A program made the position numbers and the translations under genes. DNA of 21,108 nt from Bacteroidales bacterium (GTDB lineage Bacteria; Bacteroidota; Bacteroidia; Bacteroidales; P3): assembly GCA_900771365.1 (NCBI GenBank), contig CAAGNU010000168.1:1-21108 (forward strand), written 5' to 3'. Below are positions 12,420 through 21,092 of this stretch, in pieces. Under the pieces are notes generated by a model, which was not told the DNA's origin, made no database searches, and was given only the letters and a program-made list of their open reading frames with translations. Numbering within the stretch: position 1 is the stretch's first letter; each line of letters starts with the position of its first letter.

Positions 12420-12578
12420 TACAAGCTGGTGACTCCAGCCCTTAAATGGCTCCAGCTCCAAGCTGGCAATTCTCAATTAAAAATGTTATAATGTTACAAT
12501 GTGATTTCTGTGGTCTGTGATGTGTGATTTGAAGGGTTGTTCCGTTGAAAGAGGAATGTTCCTCTTAACTCTTAACTA
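12420..12578. repeat. Repeat cluster upstream of the U32 gene
   Basis: Three modules. 12420-12480 is a 61-bp unit whose inverted copy lies at 13982-14042 (about 53 of 61 positions equal). 12483-12510 is a TGTTACAA-type octamer unit, equal to 14093-14120 at 27 of 28 positions. 12553-12578 ends in GGAATGTTCCTCTTAACTCT, like a shortened right end of the palindromic element family. The minus-strand DUF5131 stop codon (12576-12578) lies at the edge of the last module. Confidence 0.65.
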
Positions 12579-13382
12579 TAAATCGTGATAGACATCTTCG
12601 GGCCATTGGAACTTGACCGTTTCGGGCACGAAGAACTTGCCTATCCGATAGTCGATGTTGGCTTTGTGGGCCTGGCTGAGCTGGTGGCAGCGTTGCACGC
12701 GGTAGAGTCTGCCATCCTTGATGAACTTAGCCCCCGTCTGGTGAAAGCGGAAGGGGACGTCGCGCTGCACGCACTGCTCTCTGAGCGAGAGGACCCACCG
12801 ATAGTCGCAGGGCCGTGCCTCCACGCCCGACTCGCCGCCCACGCTCACCTCCTCGATAGAAGCGTCGAGGTATGGGAGGAGATCTACAGCCTCAAGCATC
12901 GGCGAGACGATGATGCTCTTGTGCTTGATGGGCAGGGCTTTGAAAATGGGCAGCCTATAGTCGGCCATGGCCTGGTTCTCGACGGTGCAGCCCACCAGCA
13001 CATTGTCGTAGCCCTCGCCCCAGTCGTCGGGGAGGCACTGCATGAAGCGGTCGATGCGCTTGGTGAAGAAATAGAACCAGAGGTCGCTCCGTTCACGCAT
13101 CATCTGCCAGCATTCGCCGCGCCACGCGTCGGCATCCTGGAGCAGGAAGTCGGAGGTGAAGCAGGTGAAGACCACCATGCCGCTCTTGAGCTTCCACGTC
13201 TTGTCGCGACGGCGTTTCAGCGGGAGATTGAAGTTGGCGGTCTTGCGTGCCAGGCTGCTTGCCACCGCGCTGCCATACATCTCATCTTGGCGATAGACGT
13301 AGCAATACTTGCAGCCCGGGCTCACCTTGGTACAACCGTGCCAAGGGTTCCAATCGGCATAAACCTCCCAGTTCTCGCTCAT
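12576..13382 (-). CDS. DUF5131 / phage Gp37-Gp68 family protein
   Basis: The 268-residue product carries the family N-terminus DWNPWHGCTKVSPGCKYCYV with Cys17, Cys24 and Cys27, a CX6CX2C arrangement resembling a radical-SAM-like iron-sulphur site. Later motifs also fit: VVFTCFTSDFLLQDAD, WFYFFTKRIDRF, NVLVGCTVENQ and SVGGESGVEARPCDYRW. Members occur in phages and in bacterial genomes; no reaction is established that I know of, and a radical SAM chemistry is inferred from the cysteines. It lies 50 bp downstream of a lipoprotein gene on the same strand and could be cotranscribed with it. Inverted and direct repeat copies flank the pair. Confidence 0.8.
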   Translation of the reverse strand: MSENWEVYADWNPWHGCTKVSPGCKYCYVYRQDEMYGSAVASSLARKTANFNLPLKRRRDKTWKLKSGMVVFTCFTSDFLLQDADAWRGECWQMMRERSDLWFYFFTKRIDRFMQCLPDDWGEGYDNVLVGCTVENQAMADYRLPIFKALPIKHKSIIVSPMLEAVDLLPYLDASIEEVSVGGESGVEARPCDYRWVLSLREQCVQRDVPFRFHQTGAKFIKDGRLYRVQRCHQLSQAHKANIDYRIGKFFVPETVKFQWPEDVYHDL

Positions 13383-13432
13383 ACCTTACCTCATCCGGCT
13401 CTCGTCCTTGACAGGCTCCGGTGCCAAGCGGG

Positions 13433-13921
13433 CTATTCCGCGTAGCGTTTGAAATTCATGGTGGTTATGTAGTTGGGGTCGCGCTGGTCCTGAAGGGAGA
13501 GGCTGTCGGCTGAGATATACATGATGTGGTAGTCGATAGCGGGCATACCGGGCACCTGGATGAAGCCGACGATGCCGTTGGCGTAGGTCCAGCCCATCTC
13601 GGTGGTGTTGATGTTGTCGGTGGTGATGAGGGTGCCGTCGGCCTCGAAGATAAGCTGGAAATTGTTATACCACGACGTCATATCGACGAAGTTGCCGCCA
13701 GCCAGCTGGTTGACATCCGTTGCAATCCAATGGCCGAGGAGGGTGGCCACGGTGTCGATGTGCGTGACGGTGGTGTCGATAGGCACGGTGGTGTCAATGA
13801 CGTCTGCGGTATCCACGGTGGGGTCGATAGGCGTGATGGGGTCATCTTTCTGGCAGGAGCCAAACACCAGGCCAAAGCAGGCCAAAACTGCAACGATGCA
13901 AATAAAAGAATTACGTTTCAT
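13433..13921 (-). CDS. Putative lipoprotein, lipocalin-like
   Basis: A 162-residue protein with signal MKRNSFICIVAVLACFGLV and lipobox GSC (predicted lipidated Cys23). A Thr/Asp/Pro-rich tether follows (DPITPIDPTVDTADVIDTTV). The folded part starts LLGHWIATDVN and contains FQLIFEADGTLITTD and ISADSLSLQD, which resembles the strand order of small lipocalin-like Bacteroidota lipoproteins; this is an inference from pattern only. Likely anchored in the outer membrane. Its upstream region is a long repeat-rich leader with a distant TATCTTTG. Confidence 0.75.
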   Translation of the reverse strand: MKRNSFICIVAVLACFGLVFGSCQKDDPITPIDPTVDTADVIDTTVPIDTTVTHIDTVATLLGHWIATDVNQLAGGNFVDMTSWYNNFQLIFEADGTLITTDNINTTEMGWTYANGIVGFIQVPGMPAIDYHIMYISADSLSLQDQRDPNYITTMNFKRYAE

Positions 13922-14375
13922 AATGTTATTTTTAGATTTGAAGATTCGGAGATTTGAAGATTGGGAGATTCGGAGATTTTTTTAATTGAGAATTGCCGGC
14001 TTGGAGCTGAAGCCATTTAAGGGCGGTTGCCATCGGCTTGTATTATTTTCGGCATAATTTGAGCTCGCTTGGCTTCGGCGCTCTCTTCGGCGATGTTACA
14101 ATGTTACAATGTGATTTCTGTTTTCTGTGATTTGAAGGTTTGAAGATTTGGTGAGGTTTCCTACTAATCTTCCAATCTTTTCATCTTCTCTTCTTCCAAT
14201 CTTTTATCTTTCAATTTAGTTATTATATTATTTCTTTATATTCGGACTGCAAAGATACGAATATTTTCCCAATAAAAGAGAAAAAAAATCCATCTGGGGG
14301 CATTTCTGCCCGAAAATAGGCGCGGCAAAGGTCGGGGCATACAATATTCGGACGGGGATTGCGTTAATTTAGCCG
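13922..14375. other. 454-bp intergenic region between divergent genes, repeat-rich
   Basis: No gene seen. 13936-13980 is a GATTCGGA/GATTTGAA octamer array. 13982-14042 is the inverted copy of the 12420-12480 module. 14093-14120 is the TGTTACAA octamer module. Around 14128-14210 there is a further GATTTGAA / CTTCCAATCTTTT set, with CTTCCAATCTTTT at 14169 and 14193, exactly three octamers apart. A promoter element lies at 14250-14257. A small hairpin GGGCA-TTTC-TGCCC is at 14298-14311. AT-rich DNA (about 14215-14290) precedes the GC-rich DUF5686 gene. Confidence 0.65.
14250..14257 (-). promoter_or_regulatory. Candidate -7 element for the 13433-13921 lipoprotein gene
   Basis: Minus-strand TATCTTTG in the common Bacteroidota context TGCAAAGATACGA. 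It would give a leader of more than 300 nt composed of octamer repeats. The -33 position is not a good TTTG, so the call rests on the -7 only. Confidence 0.4.
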
Positions 14376-16964
14376 ATGTATCGTTTCTGCCACATATTCC
14401 GCCACGTGTTGCGGCCCCTGGTTGCGGGGCTGGCGCTGGGGCTGTGCCTCTTTGCGGCGGCGGCGTGGGGGCAGAACAAGGCCACCTCGATTGCCGGCAC
14501 GGTGACCGACCACGTCACGGGCGAGGCGATGGCCTTCGTGCAGGTCTTCGTGCCGAACTCCAAGCTGGGCACGATGACCGACATCAACGGCCGCTTCGAC
14601 CTCACCGTCGGCCTCACCGACACCCTCGTGCAGTTCCGCATGATGGGCTACAAGCCCCTCACGATGCCCGTGCCCAAGCGCGGCGCGCAGCACATCCGCG
14701 TCGCCCTCGAACCCACGGCCAGCACCCTCAAGGAGGTGGAAGTCACCGCCAAGCGCACCAAAGACCGCTACCGCCGCAAGGGCAACCCCGCCGTGGAGCT
14801 GGCCAAGCAGGTCATCGCACACAAGGAGCAGAACAGCATCATGGCGGAGCCCCATTTCAGCCGCCTGAAATTCGAGAAGCTCAACATGTGCCTCGACCAG
14901 TTCCACCCCGACTATGAGAAGAACCTCTTCTGGAAGCATTTCCCCTTCGTGCAGAAATATGTCGATCAGGCCGAGTTCGACGGCGCCGACATCCTCCACT
15001 TCTCCATCCACGAGCGCATGAGCTCGCAGGAGTGCATCTACGGCCGTATGCGCACCCTCGTCACCGCCGACCGCGAGGACGGCATCGACGTGAACCTCTC
15101 GCAGGAAGGCCTCAACGAGGACCTCGACCTCCTCTTCGCCCCCGTAGATATCTACCAGAACGACATCTCGCTCATGTCGGTGCGCTTCGTCAGCCCCCTC
15201 TCCTCCGCCCTCGGCAACGCCTTCTACCACTACTACATCACCGACACGGTGGACCTCGACGGCCTCCGCTGCATCGAGCTCTCCTTCGTGCCGGCAAGCA
15301 AGGGCAACTTCGGCTTCGTGGGTTCCATGTATGTGGCGGACGACAGCAGCTATGCCGTGATGCGGTACAACATGCGTGTGCCAGAAGCCGTCGATCTCAA
15401 CTTCGTGCGCGACCTCAGCGTGGTGCAGACCTACGAGCGCGACAGCGCGGGACGCCTCCTGCCCATGCGCTCCGACCTCTTCGGCCGCCTCTACATCGGC
15501 AAAAAGCTGCGGCAGGTCTATGTCCACCAGCTGCGCTACTGCTACGACTACGCCTTCGACACCCTCGCCCGCCCCCTGCCCGACAGCCTCTTCGGCGCCC
15601 TCGCCACCCACGCCCGCCTGCCCCTGGCCCACAAGGTGCGCCGCCGCCAGTGGAACGAGATGCGGCCCCTCGAACTCACCCTCGCCGAGACCTTCCTCGA
15701 CAGTATGCGCTACGAGCTCATGCGCATCCCCTCCGTGCGCCACACCATCCACGCCTGCGAGGCGCTGCTCACCAGCTACATCCCCACCCACGCCGAGCGC
15801 GACTCAAGCAAGTTCGACTTCGGCCCCATCTACAACTTCGTCAGCCACAACGGCACCGAAGGCCTCCGCCTGAGACTCGGCGGCATGAGCACCGCGCGCC
15901 TCAGCGACCGCAACTTCTTCGACGGCTACGTGGCCTACGGCTTCGACGACCGCCGCCCCAAGTTCAGCCTCAACCTCATCCGCACCTTCGCCCCCAAGCG
16001 CCGCTTTCCCATGGAATACCCCCTGGGCTATGTGAGCCTCCACGCGGGCTACGACATCGAAGCCCCCGGCCTCTCCTTCGACCAGTGGGACCGCGACAAC
16101 ATCCTCCGCTGGAGCGATGTCGCCACCCCCGCGCAATACGTCGCCGACCTCCGCCTCCGCCTCCGCAAACAGTGGCCCAGCCACTTCGGCATCGACACCT
16201 GGGTGGGCGCGCAGAACATCACCCCCACGGGCCTGCTCAACTACCGCCGCCTCACCCCCACGGGCACCGAGCGCGTGGAAAGCATCCGCCACCTCGCCTG
16301 GCACACCGCCGTCAACTTCTCCCCCAACGCCCTCGGCCGCGGCACCCGCACCGGCGAAGGCTCCCTCATGGGCCTCACCGGCAACTCCACCTCCATCAGC
16401 CTCCAGCACGAGATGGGCATCCTCGACGGCTTCCGCTACCACCGCTCCACCGCCAGCATCGCCAGCCGCCTGTGGCTCTCCGCCTTCGGCTACATCGACC
16501 TCCGCGCCCAGGGCGGCATCGTCTGGAGCCCCGTGCCCATGCCCATGCTATTCACCCCCAGCGGCAGCGACTCGCCGCTGCTCTCGCAATGGTCGTTCAA
16601 CACCATGGCGCCCATGGAGTTCATCATGGACCGCTACGCCTCCCTCATGGCCACCTACCACCTCAAAGGGCTCCTCCTCAACCACCTCCCCCTCATCAAG
16701 CGGCTGCGCCTGCGCGAAGTGCTCACCTTCAACATCCTCTACGGCAGCATGTCCGAGCAGAACGACCCCGCCAGCCTCCGCAGCGGCCTCTACCTCCTGC
16801 CTCAGGGCGCCAGCTTCCTCGGCAGCGAACCCTACATGGAATACGGCATCGGCATCGAAAACATCTTCAAACTCATGCGCATCGACTACGTCCGCCGCCT
16901 CACCTACCTCGACGCCGCCCCCACCCCCTGGGCTGTCAAAGTCACCCTCCAGTTCACCATGTAG
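14376..16964 (+). CDS. DUF5686 outer-membrane protein with carboxypeptidase-regulatory-like N-domain
   Basis: The 862-residue product has a signal peptide (to about residue 33, LCLFAAAAWGQ). A carboxypeptidase-regulatory-like domain follows: SIAGTVTDHVTGEAMAFVQV, GTMTDINGRFDL and FRMMGYKP (38-125), a beta-sandwich typical of Bacteroidota outer-membrane proteins. The long remainder fits DUF5686, whose C-terminal half is predicted as an outer-membrane beta-barrel; the end VKVTLQFTM has alternating residues like a last strand. Function is unknown, although related proteins sit with TonB-dependent systems. It is very GC-rich (67% in a sampled 60-base line at 15901), with heavy use of CTC, GCC and CGC codons, unlike the next operon. 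It ends at a shared terminator. Confidence 0.85.
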   Translation: MYRFCHIFRHVLRPLVAGLALGLCLFAAAAWGQNKATSIAGTVTDHVTGEAMAFVQVFVPNSKLGTMTDINGRFDLTVGLTDTLVQFRMMGYKPLTMPVPKRGAQHIRVALEPTASTLKEVEVTAKRTKDRYRRKGNPAVELAKQVIAHKEQNSIMAEPHFSRLKFEKLNMCLDQFHPDYEKNLFWKHFPFVQKYVDQAEFDGADILHFSIHERMSSQECIYGRMRTLVTADREDGIDVNLSQEGLNEDLDLLFAPVDIYQNDISLMSVRFVSPLSSALGNAFYHYYITDTVDLDGLRCIELSFVPASKGNFGFVGSMYVADDSSYAVMRYNMRVPEAVDLNFVRDLSVVQTYERDSAGRLLPMRSDLFGRLYIGKKLRQVYVHQLRYCYDYAFDTLARPLPDSLFGALATHARLPLAHKVRRRQWNEMRPLELTLAETFLDSMRYELMRIPSVRHTIHACEALLTSYIPTHAERDSSKFDFGPIYNFVSHNGTEGLRLRLGGMSTARLSDRNFFDGYVAYGFDDRRPKFSLNLIRTFAPKRRFPMEYPLGYVSLHAGYDIEAPGLSFDQWDRDNILRWSDVATPAQYVADLRLRLRKQWPSHFGIDTWVGAQNITPTGLLNYRRLTPTGTERVESIRHLAWHTAVNFSPNALGRGTRTGEGSLMGLTGNSTSISLQHEMGILDGFRYHRSTASIASRLWLSAFGYIDLRAQGGIVWSPVPMPMLFTPSGSDSPLLSQWSFNTMAPMEFIMDRYASLMATYHLKGLLLNHLPLIKRLRLREVLTFNILYGSMSEQNDPASLRSGLYLLPQGASFLGSEPYMEYGIGIENIFKLMRIDYVRRLTYLDAAPTPWAVKVTLQFTM

Positions 16965-17000
16965 CCCCCGCCCGCCCAGAGACGGGCAGCCATAAAAAAC

Positions 17001-17030
17001 GAAAGAGGGCATCCTCCGATGCCCTCTTTC
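17001..17030. terminator. Bidirectional terminator between convergent genes
   Basis: A perfect 13-bp stem, GAAAGAGGGCATC (17001-17013) and GATGCCCTCTTTC (17018-17030), with loop CTCC. On the minus strand it is followed by GTTTTTTATG, a good T-tract; on the plus strand the tail is weaker. It serves both the DUF5686 gene and the lipoprotein gene at 17049. Confidence 0.9.
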
Positions 17031-17048
17031 ATTGCAGCCGAACAGCAT

Positions 17049-17654
17049 TTACGGCATAACCCTGCGCCATGTGGTGCTGTCTTGCCTGTTATAAAAGGAT
17101 ACCATACCTTGATTCTTGACAAAACATACCGAATCGTATAGGCCGCAATCAAGCCAGAGTGTGTCGCTACTCCACGGAGATTCTATTATTTCCCAACTGG
17201 GAGTAAATCTAAATTCACAAGTGTCGTTATCCTTCACACTCACCTCTCCATAGGAAGCATATTTACGCAATATCAAATGCATATTCTTCGAGAAATCCAA
17301 GCTTTCAGGTCCATCGCAATTCCCTCCGTCTAACTCTTCGATTTCACCATATATATTGATATACATGCTTTCCTTATTTGTATCTCTAAGAGCAGGATAA
17401 TACGAATAAGTTGTAACACAATGAAGATCGCATAAGGCCTTGCTATCCCAATAAATATCCTCAACACCACTAGCAAAAGATTGTACGGAGAAACAAACTG
17501 TATCATTAGAATTTGTGAAACATACAGAATTCTCTTGTTCCAGCAAATATGGGGCTATCTCAGGAGGGAAAGCAGGACAATGGTACATCAAGCATGATGC
17601 AAAAGAAAAAGTAATTGCACATGCAACAATAATGTTACGAATCATTTTTTTCAT
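17049..17654 (-). CDS. Putative lipoprotein coupled to the C25 peptidase gene
   Basis: A 201-residue protein with a signal peptide and lipobox FASC, giving predicted lipidated Cys21; a second ATG three codons in (17645) is also possible. The mature part is cysteine-rich for a lipoprotein (for example CPAFPPE, SVCFTNSNDTVCFSVQ, CDLHC, DTCEFRF, LDCGLYDSVCF). I recognise no domain. Its start codon overlaps the peptidase stop as ATGA (17651-17654), so translation is probably coupled and the two are made together. A role with the C25 peptidase (inhibitor, anchor or substrate) is only an inference from that coupling. A strong terminator lies just downstream. Confidence 0.75.
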   Translation of the reverse strand: MKKMIRNIIVACAITFSFASCLMYHCPAFPPEIAPYLLEQENSVCFTNSNDTVCFSVQSFASGVEDIYWDSKALCDLHCVTTYSYYPALRDTNKESMYINIYGEIEELDGGNCDGPESLDFSKNMHLILRKYASYGEVSVKDNDTCEFRFTPSWEIIESPWSSDTLWLDCGLYDSVCFVKNQGMVSFYNRQDSTTWRRVMP

Positions 17655-19846
17655 TGTTTAATTATAGTTTTAATGAATGACTTATTATTTTGTTTTACTT
17701 TGACGATATAGCAGCCTGATGGAAGTTCACCGATAGGAATTGCCACAGTGGCAATCTGATTGCAGTCCATGTGAATAGGTTTGTCTATAATTTGCGTCCC
17801 CTTCATATCAAAAACTTGAATAGCTGCACTCCCTGCTTCGACAGTATTGATGGTGATATTGATTGCGGTAGATGCAGGGTTGGGGTATATCTGAGCATTA
17901 AGCAGATTTTCGGATTCGGAGAACTCTCTGGAAGAAGGTGCTGGATGGTACGAAGATTTGCTTCCTGCCTCATCTCTCGAACTTCGCTCACATTCCGCGA
18001 TGGTTGCAGAAAATGTCGCACCTTTTTTGATATGGACAAGAGGTTTCAGGGTAATGGAATTAGTGGCCGTTAGGGTGGCTTGACTACTTGGCTCGGCAAC
18101 AAAGGAAGCTTCATTCCGAATAATTCCAGAAGCGGAATAACTAATCTTATCTCCTGAATACAGATGATGATTATTTTGTAATATCAAATCCGACAGACAC
18201 CCCCTCCCATCAATCAAGAGAGATGGGTCGCCCAAAAGATTATAGGCCTTCATGTAGCGACGGGTTCTGGTTTGGTTTAAAAACGACCAAAATCTATCGT
18301 GGTATTTTCTCATTCCATTACTAAACAGCACCCCAAGGTTTTGAGTTTGTTCAAACGATTCATCAAAGATGCACTTTTCAATTGCATAATCACTATAGAC
18401 CATGGATTTTACTGATGAACCCACATAAGCAACTCCACCTGGCACACCTGCCATTATCTCCATAGCAAAATTTGTTGTGCAGCACCCCCACGCTCCTGTT
18501 TGGCAAGCAAAAGCGAAATATATCGGATACGTACTATTAGTGCAACCATGCATACTGCCATATTCTAATACAAAAGAATTCCCCTGCCATCTTGATTTTC
18601 CTCCATGCCCTGCATATAGCAAAAACAATTGATTTGAGTTAATGTCAGATATTACGGTACTGGTGTTTGGTTGCTTTCGAAATGTGCAGATATACCCAGC
18701 AGGTTCAAAAGCAGCGTCAATTGCTTCCTGATGGCCTTTTTCAAAATAATATCTCTCAATGGATTTAGAATCATTTCCAGAAAACAAAGCAGCTTTTTTC
18801 TCAAAAAGGTGATTGTTCATCTCCATATAGATAGTCTTGTTTACCATTTTCTGCAAATTATTGTTATCAGACGCAGGAAAACGACCTAAAAACACATCTG
18901 CATACCAATCATCTCCATCCAATTCTGAATAAAAGAAATCTGTTAGAGGTTTGTTAATTGTATCTCCAGATGAAACACCCTCATATGCAGGGAGTTTTGT
19001 ATGGTCCCCTACTAACAGAACAAATGTAGGTCTTGTATCTTCATTATCATATCTAACTTGAATTATATTTTTAATTTCAGTGGGTGTGGGATTCTCTTCA
19101 GTTTCTTCGATGTCAACAGTGTATCCGATAGTCCTTTTATAGTTGGCAAAAGTCTCAATACCGTCACGAAACTTTGGGTTTGTAACGATTAGATACCTGT
19201 TTTCTTGCGACAACTCCTTTGGCGGCTCATAGTTTACAAAGATACTTGATAAGTGATTAGACATACTTTCAGAAATCTCATTGGTATGTCGAACGCCATC
19301 TGTAGTATAATTGATCTTTATGTCTGCCGACTGCAAAATAGTCAATTGACCACTTTGCGGATTGTAATTGACAGGCATTATGCCTACCGTAACGCCATAC
19401 TCACCTGCCACAATAAAAGAATCCACAAGTTCACAATGAATAGGGAACATCGTTCCTGATAAAGAATAAGATGGACTTATGGTAAAATTAGGAACAACTG
19501 TGTCTGTCTCGAAGTCAGGCTGACAAGGCAAAACAAGCCCGTTTAACGTAGTATTAATTAGGTTTGTATTGGATAATTCAATAGTGAAATCATGAGCATT
19601 ATAAGGCACATTGAAGGACAATTTCTGAATTGGAATTGAGGGGAAGCCTACACTATCCAAATAGAAGAAACTTTCATCCTCGACTTGGATAAATTTATAT
19701 GTATGAATACTATTGTACGGTAACGTATCCTGAACATAATAATTGGGAAATGAAAAATGGTAGTTTATCGAGCCCCTTGTCTGCGCCCATAGGGGATTAA
19801 TCCCCAAAAAAGCCACTACCATCAGTGTTATTATTCGAATCTTCAT
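17651..19846 (-). CDS. Gingipain-like C25 family cysteine peptidase with T9SS sorting domain
   Basis: A 731-residue secreted protein. It has a signal peptide ending near PLWAQ. An N-terminal prodomain-like beta region runs to about 215. The C25 catalytic region follows: NRYLIVTNPKFRDGIETFAN, VLLVGDHTKLP, DGDDWYADVFLGRFP, LLYAGHGG with His414 and FAFACQTGAW with Cys448, the expected His/Cys dyad, then GGVAYVGSS. The C-terminus (about 650-731) is a type A T9SS sorting domain: IYPNPAS, IQVFDMKG, LPSGCYIVKVK and a basic end. It should be exported by T9SS and attached to or released from the cell surface. I start at ATG 19846 rather than at the TTG two codons earlier. The gene is AT-rich (32% GC in a sampled line at 18901). 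Confidence 0.9.
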   Translation of the reverse strand: MKIRIITLMVVAFLGINPLWAQTRGSINYHFSFPNYYVQDTLPYNSIHTYKFIQVEDESFFYLDSVGFPSIPIQKLSFNVPYNAHDFTIELSNTNLINTTLNGLVLPCQPDFETDTVVPNFTISPSYSLSGTMFPIHCELVDSFIVAGEYGVTVGIMPVNYNPQSGQLTILQSADIKINYTTDGVRHTNEISESMSNHLSSIFVNYEPPKELSQENRYLIVTNPKFRDGIETFANYKRTIGYTVDIEETEENPTPTEIKNIIQVRYDNEDTRPTFVLLVGDHTKLPAYEGVSSGDTINKPLTDFFYSELDGDDWYADVFLGRFPASDNNNLQKMVNKTIYMEMNNHLFEKKAALFSGNDSKSIERYYFEKGHQEAIDAAFEPAGYICTFRKQPNTSTVISDINSNQLFLLYAGHGGKSRWQGNSFVLEYGSMHGCTNSTYPIYFAFACQTGAWGCCTTNFAMEIMAGVPGGVAYVGSSVKSMVYSDYAIEKCIFDESFEQTQNLGVLFSNGMRKYHDRFWSFLNQTRTRRYMKAYNLLGDPSLLIDGRGCLSDLILQNNHHLYSGDKISYSASGIIRNEASFVAEPSSQATLTATNSITLKPLVHIKKGATFSATIAECERSSRDEAGSKSSYHPAPSSREFSESENLLNAQIYPNPASTAINITINTVEAGSAAIQVFDMKGTQIIDKPIHMDCNQIATVAIPIGELPSGCYIVKVKQNNKSFIKTIIKQ

Positions 19847-19895
19847 AGTCAAATATTTTTTGGTTATACAAAAAACGAATATGCACCAAAAACAT

Positions 19896-20888
19896 TTAAT
19901 TCTGCTTCAATTCGTCAATTTGCTTCTGGAGTTCGATGACGTAGAGCGTCAGCTCTTCCACCTTTTGCAGCAGCACTTTGTTCATCTCGCCCACCGACAT
20001 GCCGTCGGTTTCCACTTCGGCTGCGGACGGTACGTTGGGCAGGTGTCCGTTGGCCTCAATGTACTGCTCGGTCTCGGTCAGGGGCATCAGGTTGTAACCT
20101 TTGTCGAAAACGTAGTCAGGCCAGCCTGTCAGCGTCACCTTGATTTCCTTGGCCATCAGGGTGCCGTCGGCGCCCAGTCTCAGGTTGATGTGGCTGCGCA
20201 GTGCGTCTTCGGTGATGGTCTGACTGCTATTGATGTTGGTGGAAGGGATGTTGGCGAAGAGGATGTCGCCAAAGATGTTAGCCCAAATCACAGCACCGCC
20301 GTTGTCTGTGCCGTCGCTTTGGGAAGTCCACGTAGTGCCGCTGGCTTGGGCGTTGAATCCCAGATAGGCTGTTCCTGCGTTCATCCCGTCGGTGTGGGCT
20401 TTGCCGATGGTCAGCACTTGGCAGTCGCTGCCGATGCAAGTGCGTCTCGTGGCAGTGAACGTACCATCGACATAGGCGTTGCCGTTGACGTGGAGGCGCG
20501 AACTGGGCGACGTTGTGCCCAAGCCGAAATTGCCCGAAGGCGTGAGGGTGAACCCTGTTCCTTGGTAGCCAAGCAGTGAGACGTCGGCCTGTTCGTATTG
20601 GTGGATGGTCACAGAGCCGTTGAACTGGTCGATAGTAAAGCCATCCATTTCTCCCAACCCCGTGAAGGTGTTGGTGACGTGGAAAATGGTCTGATAGTCG
20701 TTAGGGAAAATATCCCTTGTCCCATTATCCACCCCGGGTGCTACAGGAGGCGTGATTCCTTCAGCAGAATGAACGTGCAATGTGCCGACAGGTGTCGGTG
20801 TGCCAACTCCTAAAGTTGTGAACCCCTGCCCGAAGGCTACCATGCTTGCAAAAGCGACAAGCGAAAAGAAAATTACTGTTTTTTTCAT
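19896..20888 (-). CDS. Secreted tail-fibre-like protein with C-terminal coiled coil
   Basis: A 330-residue protein with signal peptide MKKTVIFFSLVAFASMVAFGQ. Repeated beta motifs typical of phage-tail-fibre-like Bacteroidota proteins follow: GVGTPTPVGTLHVHSAEG near the start and NFGLGTTSPSSRLHVNGNAY in the middle. The C-terminal part WPDYVFDKGYNLMPLTETEQ, then HLPNVPSAAEV and a heptad helix (VGEMNKVLLQKVEELTLYVIELQKQ), is the well-known conserved end of these proteins. It resembles the stem of endosialidase-chaperone proteins but lacks a complete chaperone. It is probably a trimeric surface or extracellular fibre. It has a strong promoter about 120 bp upstream, and the C25 gene follows after 49 bp with no promoter seen, so the genes likely form an operon. 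Confidence 0.8.
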   Translation of the reverse strand: MKKTVIFFSLVAFASMVAFGQGFTTLGVGTPTPVGTLHVHSAEGITPPVAPGVDNGTRDIFPNDYQTIFHVTNTFTGLGEMDGFTIDQFNGSVTIHQYEQADVSLLGYQGTGFTLTPSGNFGLGTTSPSSRLHVNGNAYVDGTFTATRRTCIGSDCQVLTIGKAHTDGMNAGTAYLGFNAQASGTTWTSQSDGTDNGGAVIWANIFGDILFANIPSTNINSSQTITEDALRSHINLRLGADGTLMAKEIKVTLTGWPDYVFDKGYNLMPLTETEQYIEANGHLPNVPSAAEVETDGMSVGEMNKVLLQKVEELTLYVIELQKQIDELKQN

Positions 20889-21010
20889 TGGTGTTTGATT
20901 TTAATGATTAATGAATAGGGTTATTTTGATATTTGAATATCTTCGTTTTTTTCACTTAACTAATTAAAATATCGTCACTTGACAGCTTCTTTGTCTATTT
21001 TTAGACACTG

Positions 21011-21041
21011 CAAACATACAATTTTATTTCCATATCACAAA
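21011..21041 (-). promoter_or_regulatory. Bacteroidota promoter for the fibre/C25/lipoprotein operon
   Basis: Minus strand TTTG (21041-21038), a 19-bp spacer, then TATGTTTG (21018-21011), an exact fit to TTTG-N19-TAnnTTTG. The leader to the ATG at 20888 would be about 115 nt. Confidence 0.75.
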
Positions 21042-21076
21042 ATTTATCTTGTTAAAAGTTTCGGGCGGAAAGCCCC

Positions 21077-21092
21077 GCCGCCCCGAGGCGGC
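21077..21092. terminator. GC-rich hairpin at the right edge
   Basis: GCCGCC (21077-21082), loop CCGA, GGCGGC (21087-21092). It could end a gene lying beyond the window on the minus strand, but the following sequence on that strand (GGGGCTTTCCGCCCG) is not a clean T-tract, so the call is tentative. Confidence 0.3.

Noticed and set aside
11030..12445. Long plus-strand open frames opposite the U32, RadA and DUF5686 genes
   Set aside because: They are antisense or alternate-frame shadows of GC-rich genes whose true frames show clear family motifs.
12377..12469. 31-codon extension of the U32 protein
   Set aside because: It lies in a dispersed 61-bp repeat module, and family homology starts at KIEVMAPVGSYE after the ATG at 12376.
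17905..17930. Short match to the GATTCGGA octamer theme inside the C25 gene
   Set aside because: Only about 18 bases agree and there is no flanking core, so chance similarity cannot be excluded.
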